The notes under the pieces: generated by a model
Databases searched by the model: none
The model's input: the letters and a program-made list of their open reading frames with translations, nothing else
Told to the model about the DNA's origin: nothing
Program-made: the position numbers and the translations under genes
In this document: positions 9,521 to 17,657 of the stretch, piece by piece
How positions within the stretch are numbered: position 1 is the first letter of the stretch
Layout of the letters: the number at the start of each line of letters is the position of its first letter
Origin: an uncultured Bacteroidota bacterium
GTDB taxonomy: Bacteria; Bacteroidota; Bacteroidia; Flavobacteriales; Flavobacteriaceae
DNA: 40,300 bases
Assembly (NCBI GenBank): GCA_902519955.1
Contig: CABYMF010000011.1
Coordinates: 1 to 40,300, forward strand
Direction of reading: 5' to 3'

Positions 9521-10214
9521 AACTTATTTTGTTTTTAGTGAGAGCTCTATTTTAATAACATATAATTGTGAAATCAATTTTAAATTAATTAGTGATATAT
9601 TGAATACCAGGGAAAGAATTCAGATAAATCTTAATGATTGTATTGATGAAATTGTTCAATCTATTAGTTCATTACTGGTAATTTTTGATATAAGTAAAAT
9701 CTCAGCTGAAAATCTTATTACCGAATTAAAAAAAATTGAAGATAAAGAGATTGATCTTTTTGAATCAAATAAAACATGGCAAATCCCAGTTTGTTATGAT
9801 CTAAAATACGCAGTTGATCTTGAAAATTTGGCAAAAGAAAAAAAACTCTCTCCAGCAGAAATTATTAATAATCACAAATCAAAAGTATATAATGTTTTGT
9901 CAATGGGATTTTTACCTGGTTTTATGTATATGGGTTTTACCAATAAGAATCTTCATTGTGAGAGAAAGGAAATTCCATCTTTAGACATAAAAAAAGGGTC
10001 TATTGGAGTTGCATTAAACCTAACATGCATTTATCCACAAGATAGTCCAGGAGGATGGCACATCATAGGTGTTTCTCCATTAGATTTTTTTAATTTAAAA
10101 TCTAAAAATCCCTGTTTTGCTAAGCCTGGTGATAAAATTCAATTTATTGAAATATCTAGCAGACAATATCAAAAAATGAAAAAAGAAAAATCAATAAAAC
10201 CAATATCTAAATAA
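9504..10214 (+). CDS. pxpB: 5-oxoprolinase subunit B (KipI family)
   Basis: A 236-residue protein starting at ATG 9504, inside the end of pxpA. The C-terminal half carries the KipI/allophanate-hydrolase subunit 1 hallmarks: LPGFMYMGF, a PSLDIKKGSIGVA segment, and SPGGWHIIG. In Bacillus the orthologue was first described as an inhibitor of the sporulation kinase KinA; in most bacteria this family is now taken to be a 5-oxoprolinase subunit that forms a complex with PxpC. No sporulation context exists here, so the enzymatic role is preferred. The stop is followed without spacing by the pxpC start codon. Confidence 0.93.
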   Translation: MEDNHKTYFVFSESSILITYNCEINFKLISDILNTRERIQINLNDCIDEIVQSISSLLVIFDISKISAENLITELKKIEDKEIDLFESNKTWQIPVCYDLKYAVDLENLAKEKKLSPAEIINNHKSKVYNVLSMGFLPGFMYMGFTNKNLHCERKEIPSLDIKKGSIGVALNLTCIYPQDSPGGWHIIGVSPLDFFNLKSKNPCFAKPGDKIQFIEISSRQYQKMKKEKSIKPISK

Positions 10215-11051
10215 ATGATTAAAGTTATTCAACCAGGTCTTTTTACAACAATACAGGATGGGGGAAGACATGGATATAGAGATATTGGGATACCTACCTC
10301 TGGTTTCATGGATCAAGAGAGTGCATGGGCTGCTAATAAAATTGTAGATAATAATAAGGATGAATCTCTTTTTGAGATAACACTTATTGGACCAACCCTA
10401 ATATTTAATGGCAGTTATGTAATATCAATTACAGGTGGTGATTTTAATCCCTTGATTAATGAATTACCTGTTAAGATGTATCAACCAATTAATGTCGAGC
10501 CAGGAGATACATTAAAACTAAATCATACGATAAATGGTGCTAGATGCTATTTAGCTATTTCAGGAGGACTTGATGTAAAATCTTTATTTGGAAGTAAATC
10601 ATTCTTTAGCAATATAACTGACTCGTATTATTTAAAAATGGGGGATGAAATTAAAGTTTTAAAAAGTTCTAAAAATAAAATTTTAAAATGGGAGAAATTA
10701 AAATTTAAATTAAAAATATCAATGGAAGTCTTTAAAGGTCCTGAATTTGATTTATTGTCTACTAATTCAAAAAAGAAATTGTTTAAAAACAAATTTACTA
10801 TTGGCACTAACAATAGGATGGCTTATAATCTTAAGGAAAATCTTCAAGTAGGTATAAAATCAATTATTTCGTCCCCAGTATTACCTGGCTCAGTTCAATT
10901 GACTCCATCAGGTAAAATTATCATACTTCATAGAGATTGCCAAACTACAGGGGGGTATCCAAGGATTCTTCAGCTCAATATAAATTCATTAAACCATTTA
11001 TCGCAAATAAAATCTAATGACAAAATTGAACTTACTCTGATTAATTCGTAA
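10215..11051 (+). CDS. pxpC: 5-oxoprolinase subunit C (KipA / biotin-dependent carboxyltransferase-like)
   Basis: A 278-residue protein, slightly short for a family usually around 290-330. The N-terminus has the typical TIQDGGRHGYRDIGIPTSG motif (residues 12-30), followed by SITGGDF, and the C-terminal part has the QTTGGYPRILQ motif. It completes the PxpABC 5-oxoprolinase. It is the last gene of the run starting at 2556. Its final 11 nt are shared with the convergent gene for a secreted protein on the other strand, so there is no room for an intergenic terminator. Confidence 0.93.
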   Translation: MIKVIQPGLFTTIQDGGRHGYRDIGIPTSGFMDQESAWAANKIVDNNKDESLFEITLIGPTLIFNGSYVISITGGDFNPLINELPVKMYQPINVEPGDTLKLNHTINGARCYLAISGGLDVKSLFGSKSFFSNITDSYYLKMGDEIKVLKSSKNKILKWEKLKFKLKISMEVFKGPEFDLLSTNSKKKLFKNKFTIGTNNRMAYNLKENLQVGIKSIISSPVLPGSVQLTPSGKIIILHRDCQTTGGYPRILQLNINSLNHLSQIKSNDKIELTLINS

Positions 11052-11679
11052 TAATGTTTATCTCAATTAATTTGGTCTCATTAAGTTTCTTCTCATGCCT
11101 ATTCTTTATTCTATAAAATTTTTTTAATGCTTTCTCTTGAGATTTTATGTTTACAAATAATGTGTCATTTTCAAATTCTGCCCCTATATTTTCCATAAAT
11201 TTTGAGATCTGATATTCGATTGACTTTAATTCTTTTCTTATGACTCTTCTTTTTAAAATGCCATTAATATTACTATCAATTCTTACATTTGTTACTTCAT
11301 TTATTAGGTTTACTAAACCAGTGTCACTTCCACTGCTATAAAGTGATGTATTATTATATCTATTTTGATTTCTTAACCTTTTTCCATCGATAATAACATC
11401 AACAGAACCTTTATGCCTAAAACTGAAAGATCTTTTTGAAATAAATTCTTGAAGATTAATAACAATTTCTAAATCTGGTTTATGGAATTGAGATTTTAAA
11501 ATACCTCTTAGTAATTCATCTCTATCTCTAGCTGTAAATTCCTCTCCAAATAAAAAAATTGTAGGAAGTCTTTTGGTATCAACATTAACATTATTGAGAT
11601 CAATTTTAGATACATCCTGACTGTAAAGATTTCCAAATGATAGGACAAATAATAGAAGAATTATTGAATAAGCTTTCAC
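11041..11679 (-). CDS. Unrecognised secreted protein, 212 aa
   Basis: I do not recognise a family. The frame opens at a TTG (11703), but a GTG at 11677-11679 gives a standard signal peptide (MKAYSIILLLFVLSFGNLYS, then Q), so I chose the GTG. After the signal the mature protein of about 190 residues is mixed charged and polar. It has a possible beta-rich segment (SVDVIIDGKRL) and a basic C-terminus (KKFYRIKNRHEKK). There are no Cys residues and no further membrane segments. It lies 26 nt after the SLC13 transporter gene and is probably cotranscribed with it. Its 3' end overlaps pxpC on the opposite strand by 11 nt. It is probably periplasmic or outer-membrane associated. Confidence 0.75.
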   Translation of the reverse strand: MKAYSIILLLFVLSFGNLYSQDVSKIDLNNVNVDTKRLPTIFLFGEEFTARDRDELLRGILKSQFHKPDLEIVINLQEFISKRSFSFRHKGSVDVIIDGKRLRNQNRYNNTSLYSSGSDTGLVNLINEVTNVRIDSNINGILKRRVIRKELKSIEYQISKFMENIGAEFENDTLFVNIKSQEKALKKFYRIKNRHEKKLNETKLIEINIITN

Positions 11680-11705
11680 ATCTATAACTAAAAAAAGAAA
11701 CAATA

Positions 11706-13172
11706 TTATTCTGGTATTATAAAAACTAAAGGATCAAAATCCCATAAATATGGAAGAAGAAAGAAAACAAATAGTGTCAATAAGACAATTGAAATTAGGT
11801 TCATCCATATTCCAACTCTAACCATATCAGGAATTCTTAGATAACCTGATCCAAAAACTATAGCATTTGGAGGAGTGGCTACAGGCAGCATAAATGCACA
11901 TGAAGCCGCAACTGTTGCAGATACCATTAATATAAACGGATGAACGTCAATTGTCATAGACATTGGGTAAAGGATCGGAAGTAACATTGCAGTTGTTGCA
12001 AGATTTGATGTAATTTCAGTTAAAAAATTAACTGATGCAATTAGAATAAAGACTAATACTATCAAAGATACACCATCCAATAAAGTCATTTGATTACCTA
12101 TCCATAGTGCAAGGCCGCTTTCCTTGAATCCTGCTGCAAGAGCCATACCGCCACCAAATAATAACAAAATTCCCCATGGTAATTTAACAGCCTCATCCCA
12201 TTTTAGAATTTTTCGTTCTCTATTTTTTGTTGGTAATAAAAATATTATAATGGCTCCTATCATAGCAATGATCGTATCATCAATTCCAGGTATAATTGAT
12301 TGAAGTAAATAAGAACGGCTTATCCACGCAAATGCAGTAAATCCAAAAACTCCAGCTACTAACTTCTCTTCATAGCTTATTTTTCCTAAAGCTTTTAATT
12401 GTTTATAAATTTCTTCTCTTCCACCTGGAAAAGTTTTCTGTTTAAACTTAAATGCAATACTTGTTATATATTTCCAGCAAATGAATAAAAGAATAATTGA
12501 TATTGGAAAACCAAATTGGAACCATTTAGCAAAGGTTATCTCATATCCAAAAGTTTCTTCAACAACACCAGCTAAAACAAGGTTAGGAGGTGTTCCAATT
12601 AAAGTAGCAACACCACCAATTGATGCGCTGTAGGCAATAGCTAACATAAGAGCTTTTCCGAAATTTAAATTCTCATCCTCAATAGTACTTGGGTTATCTC
12701 TTAATTGGGCAACAATTGCAATTGCAATAGGTAGCATCATAACAGCAGTAGCTGTATTTGATATCCACATTGACATAAATGCAGTAGCAATCATAAAACC
12801 AAGAATAATATTCACAATATTAGTTCCAATTAAATTAATAATATTTAATGCTAATCGCTTATGCAAATTCCATTTCTCAATAGCGATTGCAATTATAAAT
12901 CCACCTATGTAAAGAAAAACATACTTATGTCCAAATGAGGCAGTTGTTTCTGTTAACCCTAATCCACCAGTTAAGGGAAACAATATAATTGGCAATAATG
13001 CAGTTACAGCTATAGGTATAGCTTCTGTAATCCACCAGATTGCAATCCAAATAGTTGATGCAAGTATAGCATTTGCTCTAGGGTTTAGACTTTCGGGATT
13101 AAAGAAAAATAATACAGCTAAAAAAGCTAAGGGCCCTGATATTAAACCTATATTTTTTGAATTAATATTCAT
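11706..13172 (-). CDS. SLC13/DASS family sodium-coupled anion symporter
   Basis: A 488-residue polytopic membrane protein. The two inverted-repeat SNT-type motifs of the divalent anion:Na+ symporter family are visible: SNTATAVMMLPI starting at S138, and SNLATTAMLLPI starting at S389. In the second motif the usual Thr is Leu. Further support comes from the IWWITEAIPIAVTALLPI segment near residues 41-62, which is strongly conserved in this family. Substrates of relatives include C4-dicarboxylates, citrate and sulfate; I cannot choose among them. The gene is upstream of the secreted protein on the same strand and downstream of the tRNA-Ser terminator, so it needs its own promoter in the 13173-13300 region, where I found no convincing box. 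Confidence 0.9.
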   Translation of the reverse strand: MNINSKNIGLISGPLAFLAVLFFFNPESLNPRANAILASTIWIAIWWITEAIPIAVTALLPIILFPLTGGLGLTETTASFGHKYVFLYIGGFIIAIAIEKWNLHKRLALNIINLIGTNIVNIILGFMIATAFMSMWISNTATAVMMLPIAIAIVAQLRDNPSTIEDENLNFGKALMLAIAYSASIGGVATLIGTPPNLVLAGVVEETFGYEITFAKWFQFGFPISIILLFICWKYITSIAFKFKQKTFPGGREEIYKQLKALGKISYEEKLVAGVFGFTAFAWISRSYLLQSIIPGIDDTIIAMIGAIIIFLLPTKNRERKILKWDEAVKLPWGILLLFGGGMALAAGFKESGLALWIGNQMTLLDGVSLIVLVFILIASVNFLTEITSNLATTAMLLPILYPMSMTIDVHPFILMVSATVAASCAFMLPVATPPNAIVFGSGYLRIPDMVRVGIWMNLISIVLLTLFVFFLLPYLWDFDPLVFIIPE

Positions 13173-13300
13173 ATTGAGATTTTAAAAATAATCTATTTTT
13201 GTTTACAATAGATAGAAAAACCATTTTGCAATGAAAAAGGCTATGAATAATGCAGAAAAATATTTGACTGAAATAGGTTTTGAAATAGGAGGTAGACTAA

Positions 13301-13337
13301 AAAACCTCCTGTAAATAATATTTTTGCAGGAGGTTTT
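13301..13337. terminator. Strong intrinsic terminator downstream of tRNA-Ser
   Basis: Perfect 11-bp inverted repeat: arms AAAACCTCCTG (13301-13311) and CAGGAGGTTTT (13327-13337) with a 15-nt loop. On the minus strand it lies immediately 3' of tRNA-Ser and is followed by a run of six T, as expected for Rho-independent termination. It is close to symmetric and could also act on the plus strand. It is the only clear intrinsic terminator I found in the window. Confidence 0.85.
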
Positions 13338-13338
13338 G

Positions 13339-13423
13339 CGGAGAAAGAGGGATTCGAACCCCCGGAGGTATGACCCTCAACAGTTTTCAAGACTGCCGCA
13401 TTCGACCACTCTGCCATTTCTCC
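13339..13423 (-). tRNA. tRNA-Ser (anticodon UGA)
   Basis: Read on the minus strand, a 7-bp acceptor stem GGAGAAA/TTTCTCC encloses a class II tRNA with a long variable arm. The anticodon stem GCAGT/ACTGT holds the loop CTTGAAA, which gives anticodon TGA (decodes UCA and probably other UCN). The T arm carries GGTTCGAATCC. The discriminator base is G, as usual for serine tRNAs. CCA is not encoded. A matching hairpin terminator follows directly. Confidence 0.95.
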
Positions 13424-13433
13424 ATTAGCATTG

Positions 13434-13441
13434 CAAATATA
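13434..13441 (-). promoter_or_regulatory. Candidate -7 box for tRNA-Ser
   Basis: On the minus strand it reads TATATTTG, a full match to TAnnTTTG, ending 10 nt before the 5' base of the mature tRNA. No clear -33 element is visible. Position relative to a stable RNA gene makes this the most credible of the three TATATTTG boxes. Confidence 0.4.
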
Positions 13442-13471
13442 AGTGATTTAGATTTTTTGTAGAGAAATAAA

Positions 13472-14266
13472 TTATTCTTTTTTCATTAAATTAATTTTGC
13501 TAAAAGACTTTTCAATTCCTTTAATTAGAGCTGAGCTTAAACCTTGATGTTCCATCTCAATTAAGCCCTCAATAGTACAACCATTTGGTGTCGTAACTTT
13601 ATCTATTTCATCTTCAGGGTGGGACTGATTTTCTTCTAATAATTTGGCAGCTCCTAATGATGTCATAAGGGACATTTCAAGTGCTTGTTTGGATTCAAAA
13701 CCTAACTGAACACCACCTTGAGCTGTAGCTCTAATAAGTCTCATCCAAAAAGCTATTCCGCTTGCTGAAATTACTGTTGCAGCTTGCATATTTTTTTCCT
13801 CGATTATCATTGTATGTCCTAATTTTTTAAAAATATTTTGAACAATTTCAACACTTTTTTTTCCAGTTCTATTTGAACAGATACTTGTAACCGCTTGCTT
13901 AACTGCAACGGCTGTATTAGTCATGCATCTAATTATTTTTTTATCATTACCAAACGCATCTTCTAAATCCTTGATAGAGATTCCTGTAATTGGAGATATA
14001 ATAATTTGATCTGAGTTTATGTGCCCTTTTATTTCTTCTGCTAATTCCTTAAATTGTTTAGGCTGAACAGTTAAAAAAATTATATTACTGTCTGATACTG
14101 CATTTAAATTATTACTTGTTAAAATACATCTTTTATCTTCAATATTTTGGCTAAAAGTTTTTACGTCTTTTTTGGTAATATATAATTTGTTTAAATCACC
14201 AAATGATATAAGACCGTTTGCGATACTACCTCCTAGGTTCCCATATCCTAAAATTGATATATTCAT
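13472..14266 (-). CDS. proC: Pyrroline-5-carboxylate reductase
   Basis: A 264-residue protein of typical length. The N-terminal dinucleotide-binding motif GYGNLGGSIANGL starts at residue 7. The C-terminal helical dimerisation part contains ATVISASGIAFWMRLIRA, the form seen in flavobacterial ProC, followed by GGVQLGF and TTPNGCTIEGL. It catalyses the last step of proline synthesis, reducing 1-pyrroline-5-carboxylate with NAD(P)H. It stands alone on the minus strand, about 50 nt upstream of tRNA-Ser, and is divergent from the TSUP exporter gene. Confidence 0.93.
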   Translation of the reverse strand: MNISILGYGNLGGSIANGLISFGDLNKLYITKKDVKTFSQNIEDKRCILTSNNLNAVSDSNIIFLTVQPKQFKELAEEIKGHINSDQIIISPITGISIKDLEDAFGNDKKIIRCMTNTAVAVKQAVTSICSNRTGKKSVEIVQNIFKKLGHTMIIEEKNMQAATVISASGIAFWMRLIRATAQGGVQLGFESKQALEMSLMTSLGAAKLLEENQSHPEDEIDKVTTPNGCTIEGLIEMEHQGLSSALIKGIEKSFSKINLMKKE

Positions 14267-14283
14267 TTTTTTTTAAAATTAAT

Positions 14284-14291
14284 CAAATATA
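14284..14291 (-). promoter_or_regulatory. Candidate -7 box for proC
   Basis: Minus-strand TATATTTG, 17 nt upstream of the proC start codon in the short divergent region to the TSUP gene. It matches TAnnTTTG fully; no -33 element at the expected distance is evident. Confidence 0.33.
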
Positions 14292-14353
14292 ATCCAAAAT
14301 GACTTTACTTTATTCATTAAATCTATTATAAAAAAAGAATTATATTGTCATTA

Positions 14354-15127
14354 ATGTTACTAGATGTAAACTCTATTTTAATTCTTTTTGGTCTTGGTTT
14401 ATTCGCTGGTGTAGTTAATACCCTCGCAGGTGGAGGCTCTTTGGTAACCCTACCTGTATTGATACTTTTTTTTGGATTAGATGAGGCTATTGCAAATGGA
14501 ACAAATAGGTTAATGGTGATCTCAGCTGCATTAGTGGCAAGCTATGGATATAGAAGCAAGGGCATATCAACCCATCCATGGGGGCTATATTTTGGAATTG
14601 CAGCAACTTTTGGAGCAATAATTGGTGCAAGAATAGCAATAGATATTGACGGAGATACATTTAAAAGGTTTTTAGCTATTATAATGATAACAGTTGGATT
14701 GATAATAGTGTTTAGATCTAAATCAATTGCATCTTTAGATCTCCCGGAGAGGTTATCTGGTAAATATCTTCTAGGGGGCCTTATTGGTTTCTTCTTTATT
14801 GGAGTATATGGTGGGTTTCTTCAAGCTGGAGTTGGTATAATTATAATGTTACTATTGACACAATTAAATAGAATGAATCTGCTTAGAACAAATTCTGTTA
14901 AAGCGTTTTCAGTATTTATTTATTCTATCGCTGCAGTATTAATTTTTGCATTGGATGGTAAGATATTATGGATGGTAGGTTTTTGCATGGTTCTTGGTTC
15001 CATAATTGGTGCATGGTTATCTAGTAGATGGTCAGTTAAAAAAGGAGACAAAGTAATTAGGATAACTCTATTAGTAATGGTCTCATATATGGCTGTAAAA
15101 TTATGGATGGATACCTTTAGTAGCTAG
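14354..15127 (+). CDS. TSUP family transporter (TauE/SafE-type anion exporter)
   Basis: A 257-residue protein from ATG 14354; an in-frame TTG at 14345 would add three residues but is the weaker start. The N-terminus FGLGLFAGVVNTLAGGGSLVTLPVLI is the TauE/SafE signature, repeated in the second half as GVYGGFLQAGVGIIIMLLL. Six to eight hydrophobic segments are present. Family members move sulfite, sulfonates or other organosulfur anions; the substrate here is not determined. It is a single-gene unit, divergent from proC. Its last 11 nt overlap the end of ribBA on the other strand. Confidence 0.88.
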   Translation: MLLDVNSILILFGLGLFAGVVNTLAGGGSLVTLPVLILFFGLDEAIANGTNRLMVISAALVASYGYRSKGISTHPWGLYFGIAATFGAIIGARIAIDIDGDTFKRFLAIIMITVGLIIVFRSKSIASLDLPERLSGKYLLGGLIGFFFIGVYGGFLQAGVGIIIMLLLTQLNRMNLLRTNSVKAFSVFIYSIAAVLIFALDGKILWMVGFCMVLGSIIGAWLSSRWSVKKGDKVIRITLLVMVSYMAVKLWMDTFSS

Positions 15128-16223
15128 TATGTTTTTTTATGCTAAGTCCATAACCAGAGAGTCCTACTCGATTTATCTGCTCAGAATTGCTAAGCAAATT
15201 AATATTTGAAATACCTAAATTGAGAAGTATTTGTGCGCCTATTCCAAAATCCTTAAAATCAATTTTTGGTCTATCTTCATTATTATTAAAAGATTTTAAT
15301 TTTTTTATAATATCATCAGGTGATTGATTCTGATTAATAAATATAACTGCTCCCTTTCCTTCTTTGTTGATCATTTCAAATATCTTATCATACCTTTTTT
15401 CATTTGTTCCAGATAAAATTTTAGTAACATCATTGTCAATAACTGAAGAGTTTATTCTTGTTAAGACCGAATCAGTTTCACTAAAATCCCCTAAGGTTAA
15501 AGCCATATGGATTTGATCATTATTCGTTTGCTTGTATCCTCTAAGTCGATAATTTCCAAACTGTGTATCAACATCTTCATCAAAAATTTTATTGATTAGA
15601 CTATCATTTTTCATTCTATAAGCAACTAAGTCCTCGATTGATACGATTTTAAGATTAAACTTGTGAGCAACATCCATCAATTCTGGAAGTCTTGACATCG
15701 TACCGTCATCATTCATAATCTCAACAATAACTCCAGCTGATTTAAATCCAGCTAGTCGTGCAAAATCAATTGCTGCTTCTGTATGTCCTGTTCTTCTTAA
15801 TACACCCCCATCTTTAGCAATAAGAGGAAAAACATGGCCTGGTTTTTGAAGATCGTCAGGTTTTGTATTTTTATCAACTAAAGCTTGGACAGTTTTTGCT
15901 CTATCAGAGGCTGATATACCTGATGTTACACCATTACCTTTTAAATCTACTGATACTGTGAATGCTGTTTCTAATGGATCTGTATTATTTGGAACCATTT
16001 TTTCTAGATTTAGATCTAAGCAAAGTCTCTCTGACATAGGAACACAAATTAGACCTCTACCATTTTTGGCCATAAAGTTGATTTTCTCAGAGTCAATTGT
16101 TTCAGCTGCTGTAATAAAATCACCTTCATTTTCTCTATCTTCATCATCAACGACAATTATTATTTCACCTTTTTTAATTGATTCAATAGCATCCTCAATT
16201 TTATCTAATTTTATTTCAGTCAT
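15117..16223 (-). CDS. ribB: RibBA-type protein: active-looking DHBP synthase with degenerate GTP cyclohydrolase II domain
   Basis: I place the start at ATG 16221-16223 (368 aa). The frame extends upstream, but this start aligns with the family (MTEIKLDK...) and overlaps the lptG stop by 8 nt. Residues 1-210 form 3,4-dihydroxy-2-butanone 4-phosphate synthase, with DDEDRENEGDF at 26-36, GRGLICVPM, and GHVFPLIAKDGGVLRRTGHTEAA. This makes the four-carbon unit of riboflavin from ribulose 5-phosphate. Residues about 215-368 align with GTP cyclohydrolase II (RLRGYKQ, FGIGAQILLNLGI, GLSGYGL). The zinc-binding C-x-G-D-x-F-x-S-x-R-C-D-C region is replaced by SSVIDNDVTKILSG with no Cys, so cyclohydrolase activity is unlikely. 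This form is familiar in Flavobacteriaceae; a true RibA must be elsewhere. Confidence 0.92.
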   Translation of the reverse strand: MTEIKLDKIEDAIESIKKGEIIIVVDDEDRENEGDFITAAETIDSEKINFMAKNGRGLICVPMSERLCLDLNLEKMVPNNTDPLETAFTVSVDLKGNGVTSGISASDRAKTVQALVDKNTKPDDLQKPGHVFPLIAKDGGVLRRTGHTEAAIDFARLAGFKSAGVIVEIMNDDGTMSRLPELMDVAHKFNLKIVSIEDLVAYRMKNDSLINKIFDEDVDTQFGNYRLRGYKQTNNDQIHMALTLGDFSETDSVLTRINSSVIDNDVTKILSGTNEKRYDKIFEMINKEGKGAVIFINQNQSPDDIIKKLKSFNNNEDRPKIDFKDFGIGAQILLNLGISNINLLSNSEQINRVGLSGYGLSIKKHTSY

Positions 16224-17655
16224 TTTTTGTTTTGATTTTATTAAAAAGTTCAATTGCCTTATCAAATATAGAGAACCTAATTAATCTATCTGTAGACACT
16301 AACATTGTCAAATAAATTGCAAAAGGAGCTATAATAAAAGTTGAAATCCAACTACCAATAAATGGACTAATGGAATTATCTTCTGCTGCATTCTTACCGA
16401 ATACACCAATGTAATGATATGTTAAAAAAATTACTATTGATAAGACAAGAGGTAAGCCTAGCCCCCCCCTTCTAATTATAGATCCCAAGGAAGCACCAAT
16501 CAAGAATAAAAAAATACATGCAAATACCAAGCTATACCTTTCGTTAATTGTTAGTTTATGAAGGTTTATGAGCTTCTGTTGTAAGAAAAATGTCTTTTTT
16601 TTATTATCTAATTGTCTGAGGTAAATATCTATTTCGTCATCAGCCATGGAAAGTATACTATTAATCTTATATATTTCCGGATTATTTAAAAGGTTTAAAA
16701 ATGAATTGTTAGTATCAATAATATCTGAAGGAATTTGACTAGACTTTAAGTTTGGTAATTTTCTTAAAGTATGACCTAATAAAAAACTTTTCCCAAAAAC
16801 ATCTTTATCAAATTCAAATTTATTATTTAATGTATCAGAGCTTTTTCTCAATTGATTCACCTTTTGCATCCTATAGGTTGATTTATAATTTTCTTCTTCA
16901 AGATTAACATTATTAAACTCAGATATATCAATATTCATTGTATATTCTTCAAAAGTTGCTTTTGTATGTGGGTACTTTTGTTTTTCGGCAGCAGTTGACG
17001 GGTTTATATCTTCATATCTGTAGCCATTATTTAAAATTAATTGAAGAAATTTATCATCTTTATTTTTAACCTCTCCTCTTTCAGCTTTAATTACAAGACG
17101 GTTGACCTCATCATCTGATATGTTATGAAGAATTATGTCCTCTAAAAATTGTTCATTATCTCCGTACTTCCTGGAAACTTTAATATTCATGTCACCTATA
17201 TCATTAAACATACCCTCTCGAATATTTAATGTAGGTTTAAGTTTCGCTAAGTTTTTTCTTAGATTGTAGGATTTTCTTTCACCGTATGTGACAATATGGT
17301 TTGAAAAATAAAAAGAACCTATACCAACTGCGATATTAAAAATTAGTAAAGCTACCATACTCCTTATAATTGAAATTCCATTTGATTTCATTGCTATGAA
17401 CTCATAGTTCTCAGATAGAGTTCCGAAAGTTGTTAAAGAAGCAAGAAGAATTGATAAGGGCAGAACAAGAGGGACCAATTTTGGTGAAAAGTAAATAAAG
17501 AACTTACCTATGGTGAAAATATCTAGACCCTTTCCAGCTAATTCATCAATATAAAGCCAAAAAGTTTGTATAATAAATATTAGAAAACAGATCACAAAAA
17601 CAGATATAAATCTACTCAGGTAAAAATTTAATATGTATCTATCTAATATTTTCAA
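16216..17655 (-). CDS. LptF/LptG family lipopolysaccharide export permease
   Basis: A 479-residue protein of the YjgP/YjgQ family. It starts at a TTG (17653-17655); no ATG lies nearby, and the resulting MKILDRYILNFYL matches the usual family N-terminus. Three TM segments lie in the first 120 residues (including SPKLVPLVLPLSILLASLTTFG), followed by a long periplasmic beta domain (about 130-380) and three C-terminal TM segments with the conserved RRGGLGLPLV. It forms the membrane part of the LPS transport ABC system. It starts 2 nt after the lolA stop and overlaps ribB by 8 nt. An 8-base G run on the coding strand encodes the conserved RGG. Confidence 0.92.
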   Translation of the reverse strand: MKILDRYILNFYLSRFISVFVICFLIFIIQTFWLYIDELAGKGLDIFTIGKFFIYFSPKLVPLVLPLSILLASLTTFGTLSENYEFIAMKSNGISIIRSMVALLIFNIAVGIGSFYFSNHIVTYGERKSYNLRKNLAKLKPTLNIREGMFNDIGDMNIKVSRKYGDNEQFLEDIILHNISDDEVNRLVIKAERGEVKNKDDKFLQLILNNGYRYEDINPSTAAEKQKYPHTKATFEEYTMNIDISEFNNVNLEEENYKSTYRMQKVNQLRKSSDTLNNKFEFDKDVFGKSFLLGHTLRKLPNLKSSQIPSDIIDTNNSFLNLLNNPEIYKINSILSMADDEIDIYLRQLDNKKKTFFLQQKLINLHKLTINERYSLVFACIFLFLIGASLGSIIRRGGLGLPLVLSIVIFLTYHYIGVFGKNAAEDNSISPFIGSWISTFIIAPFAIYLTMLVSTDRLIRFSIFDKAIELFNKIKTKND

Positions 17656-17657
17656 TT

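Noticed and set aside
13339-13423. tRNA-Ser as an integration (att) site for a mobile element
   Set aside because: No integrase, direct repeat of the tRNA 3' end or foreign-looking genes lie on either side; the neighbours are core metabolism.
16224-16265. Longer N-terminus for RibBA (14 extra codons)
   Set aside because: The extension overlaps lptG further, resembles no family N-terminus, and the internal ATG at 16223 matches homologues.
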